Below, piece by piece: positions 25,737 through 33,744 of a stretch of DNA of 42,469 nt. The DNA lies in contig CAMNOL010000006.1 in NCBI GenBank assembly GCA_946546815.1, positions 1-42,469 on the forward strand, written 5' to 3'. The DNA comes from an uncultured Oscillospiraceae bacterium (lineage in GTDB: Bacteria > Bacillota > Clostridia > Oscillospirales > Oscillospiraceae). Positions within the stretch are counted from its first letter, which is position 1. Each line of letters opens with the position of its first letter. Below the pieces are notes generated by a model, which was given only the letters and a program-made list of their open reading frames with translations, made no database searches and was not told where the DNA came from. A program made the translations under genes and the position numbers.

Positions 25737-27479
25737 TTACAACGAAGGGGAGTCGGTGCTCTTCAGCAGCACCGCGCTCATGGGCGGCAGCGAGAGCTTC
25801 AGCAGGCCCTCTGCGGGGGTGAGGGTGCCCTTGCTGCCCCGGTTCATTCCGCCGTACACGCCGGAGTCCGTGGACAGAAGCACCTCGTAGGATGTCCCGT
25901 GGACCGGAACACTCAGATCTTCCATGCCGGTGAGGGAGAAGCACACTGCGGTGTAGTACTCCGTGCCGTCGGTGCCAAGGCGTTTGTACACCATGGTCTG
26001 GTCAACGCCCTCGTCCCGCACCACCTGGAAGGTGGCGGCGGCGCGCAGCTCCCACAGGGCCGGGGTGGCCAGGAACAGCGCGTTGGCGTCCCGGAAAAAC
26101 CGCTGCTGACGCTGGTAAAAGTCGTACTGCAGCAGGTGCCAGTCCAGAGACTGGAGGCAGTTCCAGCTGTTCCACTGGCCGAATTCCGTGCCCATCATGG
26201 TGAGCTTCCGGCCCGGGTGGGTCAGCAGGAACAGGTAAAAGGCCCGTGCCTGGGCAAACTTGGTGGCGTCATCTCCCTGCATCCTGGCCACCAGGGAGGG
26301 CCGGGGGGCTTTGACGATGTCATGGGAGATGGGGAGAATGCAGAAGGGGGTGGAGGGCTTGACACACTGGAAAATCGGGTCGGTCCGCTGGGGGTTGGTG
26401 ATGCGGGAGAGCATCCGTTTCACCCAGGCGGAGTACCAGAAACGGCCGGTGTCCCCCACAATGGAGGGGGTTCCCATGGCCTCCGCCCGGTAGGGGAACT
26501 CCTGCCGGAGGGCGGCGGAGACCCGGTGCATCAGGGGGAGATTGTCCACCGCGATGCTGGTGCCAAAAAAGCCGTCCAAATGGAAGGTTTTCATCCAGAA
26601 GAACACGGAAGAAACGACAAAATTCTCCACTTCCGGCCGGGAAAAATCGAAGCGCTCCAGCTCCATATTGGGGTCCTTGGCGGAGGGGATGCCGTAGCAG
26701 GGGGTTCCGTCGAACTGCCCCAGGGCGAAGGAGGCCCGGGAGAAGCCGAAGGAGGAGCTGTCCATGACCACGCTGATGCCGGCCTGATGGAGCTGATCCA
26801 CCAGGTACATGAAATCAGTGGGGGTGCCGAACCGGGAGGTGACGGCAAAGTAGCCGCTCTCCTGATAGCCCAGGCTCTCGTCGTCCGGGTGCTCGCCCAT
26901 GGGCAGCAGCAGCACGCCGGTGTAGCCCATTTCCTTCACATAAGGCACCAGATAGCTGGCGATGGTGCGGTAATTCATCACCTGCCCCTCGGCGGTGCGC
27001 CGCCAGGAGCCCAGATGCACCTCGTACAGATTGACGGGCTGGTCCGTGCCCACCACCCGCTTGCGGTAGGCGGTCCAGCACTCATCGCCCCAGTGGTAGC
27101 CGGACAGGTCGTAAAGCTTGGAGGCGGTGCCGGGCCGGGTGGCGGCGTGGAAGGCGTAGGGGTCGGCCTTGTACAGCCACTCCCCCCTGATGGTGTGAAT
27201 GGCGTATTGATAAGGGTCATACTGGTGGAGACCCGGGATGAAGCGGTACCAGATGCCGCCGTGGGAGCGGTCCATGGGGTGCCGGGTCGGGTCCCAGCCG
27301 TTGAAATCGCCCACCACGGAGACCGCCCTTGCGTTGGGCGCCCAGACCCGGAACATCCAGCCGGCCTGACCGTTTTCCTCGGCGGGATGCGCTCCCATAA
27401 AATGGTAGCAATCATAACAGCCGGGGACGGAAAGCTGCTTTTTTCCGGAAGAAGTGGGGGCGTATGGTTTTAAATTCAT
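25737..27479 (-). CDS. GlgB-like GH13 protein with degenerate catalytic site
   Basis: 580 residues with the architecture of 1,4-alpha-glucan branching enzyme: an N-terminal CBM48 (FRVWAPNARAVSVVGDFNGWDP), a GH13 barrel and a C-terminal beta domain. The key sites have changed. Region II, normally DGLRVDAV with the nucleophile Asp, reads DGFFGTSI, with Thr307 at the nucleophile position and the preceding Arg lost. Region I reads DSSSFGFSR in place of DWVPAHFP. Region III keeps a Glu (AEAMG, Glu333) and region IV keeps SHD (Asp387) but reads SHDIVKAP in place of SHDEVVHG. The distance between regions II and III is 26 residues against about 53 in E. coli GlgB. The frame is intact and begins the glycogen cluster, so it may be a conserved non-catalytic glycogen-binding protein. 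Start ATG 27479 follows AGGAG. Confidence 0.85.
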   Translation of the reverse strand: MNLKPYAPTSSGKKQLSVPGCYDCYHFMGAHPAEENGQAGWMFRVWAPNARAVSVVGDFNGWDPTRHPMDRSHGGIWYRFIPGLHQYDPYQYAIHTIRGEWLYKADPYAFHAATRPGTASKLYDLSGYHWGDECWTAYRKRVVGTDQPVNLYEVHLGSWRRTAEGQVMNYRTIASYLVPYVKEMGYTGVLLLPMGEHPDDESLGYQESGYFAVTSRFGTPTDFMYLVDQLHQAGISVVMDSSSFGFSRASFALGQFDGTPCYGIPSAKDPNMELERFDFSRPEVENFVVSSVFFWMKTFHLDGFFGTSIAVDNLPLMHRVSAALRQEFPYRAEAMGTPSIVGDTGRFWYSAWVKRMLSRITNPQRTDPIFQCVKPSTPFCILPISHDIVKAPRPSLVARMQGDDATKFAQARAFYLFLLTHPGRKLTMMGTEFGQWNSWNCLQSLDWHLLQYDFYQRQQRFFRDANALFLATPALWELRAAATFQVVRDEGVDQTMVYKRLGTDGTEYYTAVCFSLTGMEDLSVPVHGTSYEVLLSTDSGVYGGMNRGSKGTLTPAEGLLKLSLPPMSAVLLKSTDSPSL

Positions 27480-27570
27480 GGGCAATCTCCTAAAGTGTTT
27501 TGTAAAAAACTGGCCGGATTTCTGGAATGGTGACAGAAGTGCAGGGAGAAGCCCGGTTACCTTTGTTCAA

Positions 27571-27599
27571 ATTATACAATACGTTTTTAGTTACGTCAA
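27571..27599 (-). promoter_or_regulatory. Promoter of the glycogen cluster (glgB-like gene)
   Basis: Minus strand -35 TTGACG (27594-27599), 17-base spacer, -10 TATAAT (27571-27576). An AT-rich stretch upstream (27600-27655) resembles an UP element. The leader is about 85 nt. Confidence 0.9.
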
Positions 27600-27691
27600 G
27601 ATAGTTTCGTTAATTATTTCGCGTAAAATTTCAAAAAGTAATTCGTAAAATAACGGAAATCTGACGCAGTGAGGAAGAAAAGGAAGGGAAC

Positions 27692-27723
27692 AAAAAATCA
27701 CAGGCCCCGGCAGGAGCCTGTGA
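27692..27723 (-). terminator. Terminator of the YdjM-type gene
   Basis: TCACAGGC (27698-27705) pairs with GCCTGTGA (27716-27723) around a 10-base loop, with six T on the minus strand at 27692-27697. Confidence 0.88.
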
Positions 27724-27809
27724 CGAATTGCCTGTTGACTTGACACGGCCATGCATCCGTTCCCAGTATTGCGAAGAAAACCGGCCTTTATTCAGCGGAT
27801 GGGCGGCGG

Positions 27810-28421
27810 TTAAAAAGGGAAAATCTTCCACAGGGAAAGGGCCAGTCCGGCTCCGGCCAGAAGGGAGCCGATCAGGCAGATCTGGTCGTTGAGGCGGCCC
27901 TGGGAGGAGCACAGACGGAAGCACAGTCCCCAGTCCAGCGGGTAGAGCAGCTGCACCTTGCGCCGGTTCAGCAGGTCCAGCAGGATGTGGGAGGCCATGG
28001 CGTAGGAAAAGGCCGGGGTCAGCGCAGGGAAAATGTCCCACACCAGCACCGACAGCAGCGCCCAGCAGGGGATGGAGTGCATGAAGGAGCGGTGGGGCTG
28101 GCGCATACCGAAGCTGCACACCCCCAGAATCACCGCCAGTCCCAGCAGCACCCGCATCAGGCTGGTCTGCCGCTGCAGCAGCCGCACAACGCCCAGACCG
28201 TAGTGGACCTCCAGCGCCGCGATCAGGGTGGCGGCCACTGTGAGCACGGAGAGCAGGGTGGTCAGCTCCTTGTGGGACTTGCTGGAGGAGGAGTCGATGT
28301 CGCAGATCACTGACCCCACCGCCGCCGCGCCGGTGCAAAGCAGCAGCTCCTGAGGGGTGGAGGGCAGGGTCAGCAGCAGCGCGGTGGCCTCGCCCACGAC
28401 AAAATGGGTTTTTCCGGTCAT
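27810..28421 (-). CDS. YdjM-type membrane protein (predicted metal-dependent hydrolase)
   Basis: A 203-residue integral membrane protein of the YdjM/DUF457 family. It begins with GKTHFVVGEATALL, then a GSVICDIDSSSSKSHK motif, several hydrophobic segments, HRSFMHS and ASHILLDLLN. The conserved His and Asp residues are why the family is predicted to be a membrane-bound hydrolase; E. coli YdjM is LexA-controlled, but no function is established. Start ATG 28421 follows GGAG; the in-frame Met nine codons upstream lacks a ribosome site. It is transcribed alone. Confidence 0.83.
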   Translation of the reverse strand: MTGKTHFVVGEATALLLTLPSTPQELLLCTGAAAVGSVICDIDSSSSKSHKELTTLLSVLTVAATLIAALEVHYGLGVVRLLQRQTSLMRVLLGLAVILGVCSFGMRQPHRSFMHSIPCWALLSVLVWDIFPALTPAFSYAMASHILLDLLNRRKVQLLYPLDWGLCFRLCSSQGRLNDQICLIGSLLAGAGLALSLWKIFPF

Positions 28422-28736
28422 ATTTTTGATTCTCCAAATGATTGACATATGTGGTCACTTTTCCCCTTCGCTGCTGGGAAATAAGTGATAAACAAGGTTG
28501 TTATTTTTCCACAATTCGGTGGTTTTTTCGTGTTGAATCCCCCATCATTATGAATCCATGAGATGGAACGTTTCGGGGATTCTCAAGGGGGACTTTTCAA
28601 AGTCCCCCTTGAGCGGGGTCCGGGTGAGGCCGTCTCGAAAACGTGCCGGTGGCACGTTTTAGGCCGAGTGGGATAAAGCGCCGCAGGCGCCTCCATTCCA
28701 TTACCTGCGCCCCGACAAGGGGGGCAGCGCCCCGAC
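28422..28736. repeat. Stacked palindromes between the YdjM-type and GTPase-NYN genes
   Basis: No gene is seen in these 315 bases. Four hairpins follow one another: a perfect 15-bp palindrome (28582-28596 with 28599-28613), a perfect 10-bp hairpin AAAACGTGCC/GGCACGTTTT (28638-28660), GCGCC/GGCGC (28678-28690) and GC-rich arms near 28707-28734 that contain a GTCGGGGCGC direct repeat on the minus strand. None has a clear T-run for the upstream minus-strand gene. They resemble dispersed intergenic palindromic repeats. Confidence 0.55.
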
Positions 28737-31328
28737 TCACCGGTAGCGCTCCAGCAGGCGCCGGATCTCGCCCTCGGCCTCCTCCACCTCCTGCCGGAAC
28801 ATCCGGGCGGAGACCCGGACGGCGCCGTGGCCCAGGATGATCATCTGCTCCAGCCCGTCGGAGGTGGCCACCCGGACCCGGTAGCGCCGGCCGATCTCGT
28901 AGGTGGTCTTTTCAATGTACATATCTGCAGTTTCCGCCTGTTTTGTGTAAACAACGTAGATATTGCCCCGTTTTTCCACACTTCCTGGGTTGTTTTTCAC
29001 CTTGTAGGCGTCAAAGACCAGGATCACGCCGCAGCCCTTGTAGCCCTGGTAATTGCACAGGATGTTGATGAGGGACTCCCGGGCCGCGTCCAGATCCACC
29101 TTGGACAGGGCGTTCAGCTCCTCCCAGGCGAAAATGATGTTGTAGCCGTCCACCAGCAGGTACTCCTGCACCGGCTGGAGATTCTGAATCAGTTTGATCC
29201 GGCTCTCGGGGTAGCTGTCCAGACTGGTGCGCCCGCCCTTGGGCTGAGGACGAAAGGCCTGCTGCTTGATGGGGCCGTAGGTGCGCTCGAATATTTTTTG
29301 CAGCTCCTTGTCCGATGCCGCCGGCGCCGCCCCGCCCCGGTGAATCACCGTGGGGGCCCCTTCTTCTTCCTCCTCTTCCGGAGCCAGCACTCCGCTGGTG
29401 TCCAGATGGGCGTATTCCGGCACCTTGTCCCACTTTACCACCGTGCCCGCCCCGTGGGAGCAGAACACCGAGTCCGGCGTGTTGTCCACGTCCGCCTCCG
29501 GGTCATAGTGGGCGGCGGCGATGACCTCTTCGGCGTTGTGGCAGCGGCGGTACCCCGCCAGGGAGCAGGACAGCCGTCCCCGTCCCCGGGTGTAGGCGGC
29601 CAGCTCGGCGGCGTAGTCCCCCATGGTGGCCACCGGCGCGCTGCCGGTGAGCACGGCGGTCTCGCCGTTCAGCTCCGGGTCCTCAAATTCCCCCTGCATC
29701 TGCTGGATATCCGACATGGCCCGGCCCAGATTTTCCTGGGGAACCTCCAGACGGAACTGATACCACGGCTCCAGCAGCACGGACCTGGCCTGCATTAGCC
29801 CCTGCCGGACCGCCCGGTAGGTCGCCTGCCGGAAGTCGCCGCCCTCGGTGTGCTTCAGGTGGGCCCGGCCCGTGAGCAGCGTCACCTTCATATCCGTGAT
29901 GGGGGAGCCGGTGAGCACCCCCAGGTGCTCCTTTTCCTCCAAATGGGTGAAAATCAGCCGCTGCCAGTTCAAATCCAGGGTGTCCAGGCTGCACACCGTG
30001 TCAAAGACCAGACCGGAACCCGGCTCCCCCGGCTCCAGCAGCAGGTGCACCTCCGCGTAGTGGCGCAGGGGCTCAAAGTGCCCGATGCCGATGACCGGCG
30101 CCTCGATGGTCTCTTTGTACACGATGGAGCCGGTGCCGAACTTCACATTTAGGCCGAACCGCTCCCGGATGAGGGTCTGTAAAATTTCCAGCTGGACCTG
30201 TCCCATCAGCTGGACGTGGAGCTGCTGCAGCCGGGGGTTCCAGACGATGTGCAGCTGGGGGTCCTCCTCCTCCAGCTCCTTCAGCTGCAAATGGGCGGCG
30301 TGGGCGTCGCAGTCCTTGGGCAGCAGAATCTGGTAGGTCAGCACCGGCTCCAGCACCGGCTGAGTGGAGCCCGCCTCCATGCCAAGCCCCTGTCCCGGAC
30401 GGGTGCGGGTCAGTCCTGTCACCGCACACACCGTTCCCGCAGGGACCTCAGCGGCGGTGGTAAACTTCGCCCCGGAGTACAGGCGCAGCTGGTCCACTTT
30501 TTCTGTCCAATCCTCCCCTGTATCGGTGCGGCCGGAGAGCTGGGTTTTGACCTTCAGGGTGCCGCCGGTGACCTTCAGATAGGTCAGCCGGTTTCCCTGG
30601 CTGTCCCGGGCGATTTTGTACACCCGGGCGCCGAATTCGGCGGGGTAGGAGGGCTGCAGGGTGTATTGCTCGATGCCTCGGAGAAATTCCTCCACGCCCT
30701 CCAGCTTCAGGGCGGAGCCGAACCAGCAGGGGAACACCTTCCGGGCGGCGATGGCGGCGGCGATGGCCTCCGGCTCCAGCGCGCCGGTGTCCAGATACTG
30801 CTCCATCAGCCCCTCGTCGCACATGGACAGCTCGTCCATCAGGGCGTCGGGGTCTGTGCCGGAAAAGGCCACGCAGTTCTCATCCAGCCGGTTTTTCAGG
30901 TCAGACAGCACCTTCTCCCGGTCCGCTCCCGCCAGGTCCATTTTGTTGACAAACAGAAAAACGGGAATTTCATACCGCTTCAGCAGCCGCCACAAGGTCT
31001 CGGTGTGGCTCTGCACCCCGTCGGTGCCGCTGATGACCAGAATGGCGCAGTCCAGCACCTGCAGGGTGCGCTCCATTTCTGCGGAGAAGTCCACGTGGCC
31101 CGGGGTGTCCAGCAGCGTCAGCTCCACGCTGTCCAGGGGCAGGATGGCCTGCTTGGAGAAAATGGTGATGCCCCGCTCCCGCTCCAAGGCGAAGGTGTCC
31201 AGAAAGGCGTCCCCATGGTCCACCCGGCCCAGCTTCTTGATGCTGCCGCTGAGGTACAGCATGGCCTCGGACAGGGTGGTTTTGCCCGCGTCCACGTGGG
31301 CCATGATGCCGATGGTGCGTTTTTTCAT
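28737..31328 (-). CDS. TetM/EF-G-like translational GTPase fused to a Rae1/YacP-type NYN endonuclease domain
   Basis: 863 residues. Residues 1 to about 640 follow the ribosomal-protection (TetM/TetO/TetW) branch of EF-G. G1 is AHVDAGKTT (10-18), switch 1 RERGITI (50-56), G3 DTPGH (74-78), G4 NKMD, then domains II-V. An SVFCSHGAG motif lies after domain V. An acidic linker (six Glu in a row) leads to residues 722-863, which match B. subtilis YacP/Rae1 along their length: LLVDGYN (Asp727), VFDAYKVK (Asp773), ETADMYIEK (Asp802) and VATSDGLEQ (Asp824). Rae1 is the NYN endonuclease that cuts mRNA in the ribosomal A site. The fusion is a single open frame. ATG 31328 is set by GGAAGAGG and the conserved N-terminus. 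Role inferred: A-site delivery of a nuclease. Tetracycline protection is possible but not shown. Confidence 0.93.
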   Translation of the reverse strand: MKKRTIGIMAHVDAGKTTLSEAMLYLSGSIKKLGRVDHGDAFLDTFALERERGITIFSKQAILPLDSVELTLLDTPGHVDFSAEMERTLQVLDCAILVISGTDGVQSHTETLWRLLKRYEIPVFLFVNKMDLAGADREKVLSDLKNRLDENCVAFSGTDPDALMDELSMCDEGLMEQYLDTGALEPEAIAAAIAARKVFPCWFGSALKLEGVEEFLRGIEQYTLQPSYPAEFGARVYKIARDSQGNRLTYLKVTGGTLKVKTQLSGRTDTGEDWTEKVDQLRLYSGAKFTTAAEVPAGTVCAVTGLTRTRPGQGLGMEAGSTQPVLEPVLTYQILLPKDCDAHAAHLQLKELEEEDPQLHIVWNPRLQQLHVQLMGQVQLEILQTLIRERFGLNVKFGTGSIVYKETIEAPVIGIGHFEPLRHYAEVHLLLEPGEPGSGLVFDTVCSLDTLDLNWQRLIFTHLEEKEHLGVLTGSPITDMKVTLLTGRAHLKHTEGGDFRQATYRAVRQGLMQARSVLLEPWYQFRLEVPQENLGRAMSDIQQMQGEFEDPELNGETAVLTGSAPVATMGDYAAELAAYTRGRGRLSCSLAGYRRCHNAEEVIAAAHYDPEADVDNTPDSVFCSHGAGTVVKWDKVPEYAHLDTSGVLAPEEEEEEGAPTVIHRGGAAPAASDKELQKIFERTYGPIKQQAFRPQPKGGRTSLDSYPESRIKLIQNLQPVQEYLLVDGYNIIFAWEELNALSKVDLDAARESLINILCNYQGYKGCGVILVFDAYKVKNNPGSVEKRGNIYVVYTKQAETADMYIEKTTYEIGRRYRVRVATSDGLEQMIILGHGAVRVSARMFRQEVEEAEGEIRRLLERYR

Positions 31329-31375
31329 GAGAGCCTCTTCCTTTCTCCGGCGCAATTGTGGGGATAGCAGAGAGT

Positions 31376-31384
31376 ATTGTACCA
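31376..31384 (-). promoter_or_regulatory. Extended -10 promoter of the GTPase-NYN gene
   Basis: Minus strand TG-G-TACAAT (-10 at 31376-31381). No good -35 at 17 bases, as is common for extended -10 sites. The leader is about 45 nt. Confidence 0.55.
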
Positions 31385-31424
31385 CAGAGTCGGGAAAAAT
31401 ACAGCAATAAAGTGAAAAAATGAT

Positions 31425-31451
31425 AAAATCCGCCCCGGAATCCGGAGCGGA
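31425..31451 (-). terminator. Terminator of the tryptophan transporter operon
   Basis: A 10-bp stem (31429-31438 with 31442-31451) with a 3-base loop. On the minus strand a T-rich tract follows the stem. A T-run also flanks the plus-strand side, so it could work in both directions. Confidence 0.85.
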
Positions 31452-31469
31452 CTTTTTTCTGGGAAGGGG

Positions 31470-32282
31470 TTATTCCTTTGCGGTGGAGAGGAGGATGCGG
31501 TCGTTGTCAAAGCCCCTGCCGGCCCCCACGCTGAATTTCTCCAGCAGGTCCTCCACGCTCATGTGGGTGCGCTCCTCGCCGGAGGTGTCAAAGACGATGC
31601 GGCCCGCGTCCATCATCAGGGTGCGGTTGCCCAGCTCCAGCGCCTGGTGCATATTGTGGGTGACCATCAGGCAGGTGATGTTCCGCTCAGACACGATGTG
31701 CCGGGTCAGGTCCAGCACCTTTTTGGCGGTGCCCGGGTCCAGGGCAGCGGTGTGTTCGTCCAGCAGCAGCAGCTTGGGGGGCACAATGGTGGCCATCAGC
31801 AGGGTCAGCGCCTGGCGCTGTCCGCCGGAGAGCAGGCCCACCGGGTGCTTCATCCGGTCCTCCAGCCCCATGTCCAGCCTGGCCAGCTGTTCCCGGAAGA
31901 GCTTTTTCTCTTTGGAGGAGATTCGGCTGAAAAAGGCGTTTTTCGCCGTGGACGCCCGGAGATACGCCACCGCCAGGTTTTCTTCAATGGTCATGCTGGG
32001 GGCGGTGCCCTTCATGGGGTCCTGGAACAGGTGCCCCAGGTACTTCGCCCGGTCGTACTCGGGCAGGTAGGTGATGTTCTCCCCGTCCAGCTCCACGGTG
32101 CCCTCGTCCACGTAGAAGGTGCCGCAGATGGCGTTGAAAAGGGTGGACTTGCCCGCGCCGTTGGAGCCGATGATGGTGATGAAATCCCCGTCGTTCACCG
32201 TGAGGTTCAGGTGGTCCAGGGCGGTTTTCCGGTTCACCGTGCCCGGATTGAAGGTTTTGCAAAGGTTGGTCAGCTTCAGCAT
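31470..32282 (-). CDS. ABC transporter ATPase (TrpZ-like, COG1101 type)
   Basis: 270-residue ATP-binding subunit: Walker A GSNGAGKST (39-47), signature LSGGQ (151-155), Walker B LLLLDEH (Asp175, Glu176) and an H-loop VTHN. It pairs with the upstream permease and binding protein in the T-box-controlled operon, which points to tryptophan import. The ATG at 32282 follows GAGGTG and lies 10 bases after the permease stop. Confidence 0.9.
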   Translation of the reverse strand: MLKLTNLCKTFNPGTVNRKTALDHLNLTVNDGDFITIIGSNGAGKSTLFNAICGTFYVDEGTVELDGENITYLPEYDRAKYLGHLFQDPMKGTAPSMTIEENLAVAYLRASTAKNAFFSRISSKEKKLFREQLARLDMGLEDRMKHPVGLLSGGQRQALTLLMATIVPPKLLLLDEHTAALDPGTAKKVLDLTRHIVSERNITCLMVTHNMHQALELGNRTLMMDAGRIVFDTSGEERTHMSVEDLLEKFSVGAGRGFDNDRILLSTAKE

Positions 32283-32292
32283 ATTCAGCACC

Positions 32293-33387
32293 TCATTTCC
32301 CGGTTTCCGCCGGCTGGAGCCGGGCGGCTCTGGACTTGCGCAGCACCCACACAAAGGCCAGGATCAGCACGGCGTCCACCAGCAGCAGGGAGCGCAGGGA
32401 CGGGACCAGCACCGCCACCAGGGCGATGACGGCGGCCAGAGCGGCAAACCAGAGACACAGCTGCCGGTAGAAGTTTTTTCCCTCCATGGCGGCCTTTTTC
32501 TGGCGGAAGTCAATCATGGCGGTGATCTGGGGGGAGGCGATGGCCACAGCCACGATGATGGCGGAGACCAGCTTCAGCGCCGAGGCGGGCAGGTTGAAGC
32601 GCAGGGCGATGGCCACCACGATGCGGTACAGGCAGCTGCCAAGCACCACGCCCACCGCCCGCAGGGGGATGCTGCCCCGTTTCCGGGTCAGGGTCTCGCC
32701 GATGATCAGGGAGGCCAGGGCGATGGTCACCATGCCGGAGCCCATGTTGATGTCGCAGGACTTCTGGTACTCCCCCAGCAGGCAGCCGCTCAGGCCCGTG
32801 ATGGCGCCGGAGATGCACAGTCCTGCGGTGATGGTGAAGGCCGGGTTGATGGAGGAGGATTTCACCATGGCGGCGTTGTCGCCGGTGGCCCGGATGGACA
32901 GGCCCAGCCGGGTGTTCAGGAACCACAGCAGAAACACCACCACCAGCGCGGAGAACGCCGCCCCCAGCAGCAGCTTGTGGAAGGGCTCCAGCGGGGTGTC
33001 CGCCGTCAGGCCCTTCAGCAGGGTGAACACGGTGGTGGCTTCGTTCAGGTTCAGGTTGGACTTGCCCATGACGGAGATGTTGATGGTGTACAGGCCCGTG
33101 TTGACCACAATGCCCGCCAGCAGGCTCTCCACCCCCAGCTTGGTCTGCAGAAAGGCGGTGACAAATCCGGAGACCGCGCAGGCGCCCATGGCCGCCAGCA
33201 GCGCCAGAAAGGGGTGACCGGCGATGGCCACCACCGAGCCCACCGCGCACCCCAGGGTGAAGCAGCCGTCGGTGGACAGGTCACACACATTCAGCATGGA
33301 GTAGCTCAGGAACAGCGCCAGCGCCACCAGGGCGTAGATCACGCCCAGCTCCAGCGCGCTCTGGATGATGCTCCAGGTGATAAACAT
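32293..33387 (-). CDS. ABC transporter permease (TrpY-like, COG4120 type)
   Basis: 364-residue membrane permease with about eight to nine hydrophobic segments, of the LivH/branched-chain-like fold used by COG2984-associated importers (N-terminus FITWSIIQSALELGVIYALVALALFLSYSML in that family style; conserved LSTDGCF and GLSGCLLGEYQKSCDINMG segments). The ATG at 33387 is set by AGGAG; the upstream in-frame stretch is non-coding in character. Last permease codons lie 10 bases before the ATPase gene. Confidence 0.9.
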   Translation of the reverse strand: MFITWSIIQSALELGVIYALVALALFLSYSMLNVCDLSTDGCFTLGCAVGSVVAIAGHPFLALLAAMGACAVSGFVTAFLQTKLGVESLLAGIVVNTGLYTINISVMGKSNLNLNEATTVFTLLKGLTADTPLEPFHKLLLGAAFSALVVVFLLWFLNTRLGLSIRATGDNAAMVKSSSINPAFTITAGLCISGAITGLSGCLLGEYQKSCDINMGSGMVTIALASLIIGETLTRKRGSIPLRAVGVVLGSCLYRIVVAIALRFNLPASALKLVSAIIVAVAIASPQITAMIDFRQKKAAMEGKNFYRQLCLWFAALAAVIALVAVLVPSLRSLLLVDAVLILAFVWVLRKSRAARLQPAETGK

Positions 33388-33744
33388 GAAAAAAATCTCC
33401 TCTCTTTCTTCCTTTTTTGTAAAAAAGGAAGCGAAAAAACTTTCAATCGCTCCGGCAGGGGCTGGGCCCCTGCACCCCATTCGCTCCGCCCGCCGGCGGC
33501 AGGGGCCGGAACGCAGTGGGCCGGGTCATTTTGCCGCCGGGGGAAACGTGTGAAAAATGACAAATGGATTCTAGGGGCGATTCATGAATCCCCCGCTTTA
33601 AGTGGCAGTATTTTCGAAGATTGGGATAAGAACCCCGAAACAATCAATCGCTCTGCCGCCGGGGGAAGGTGATGGAAAAAAGTCAAATCTGCAAGGGGCG
33701 CACATCCAAAACAAACGGAAGGATGTGCCAGCGACGGTGCAGAG
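33388..33744. other. Gap with hairpins between binding protein and permease
   Basis: No gene is seen in these 357 bases. On the minus strand the first structure after the binding-protein stop is a GCACATCC/GGATGTGC hairpin (near 33706-33728) without a T-run. Others are GCAGGGG/CCCCTGC (near 33455-33473), a GGGG-ATTCATGAAT-CCCC palindrome (near 33574-33594) and an A/T palindrome at 33408-33431 just before the permease ribosome site. A GCCGCCGGGGG block occurs twice (near 33533 and 33655). The hairpins could raise the binding-protein share of the mRNA. Confidence 0.5.

Noticed and set aside
28737-31328. Acquired tetracycline-resistance gene
   Set aside because: The GTPase is of the TetM branch but is fused to an NYN nuclease, has an extra SVFCSHGAG segment after domain V, and shows the same codon use as its neighbours with no mobile-element genes nearby. 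A resident translation-related factor is more likely; resistance was not assigned.
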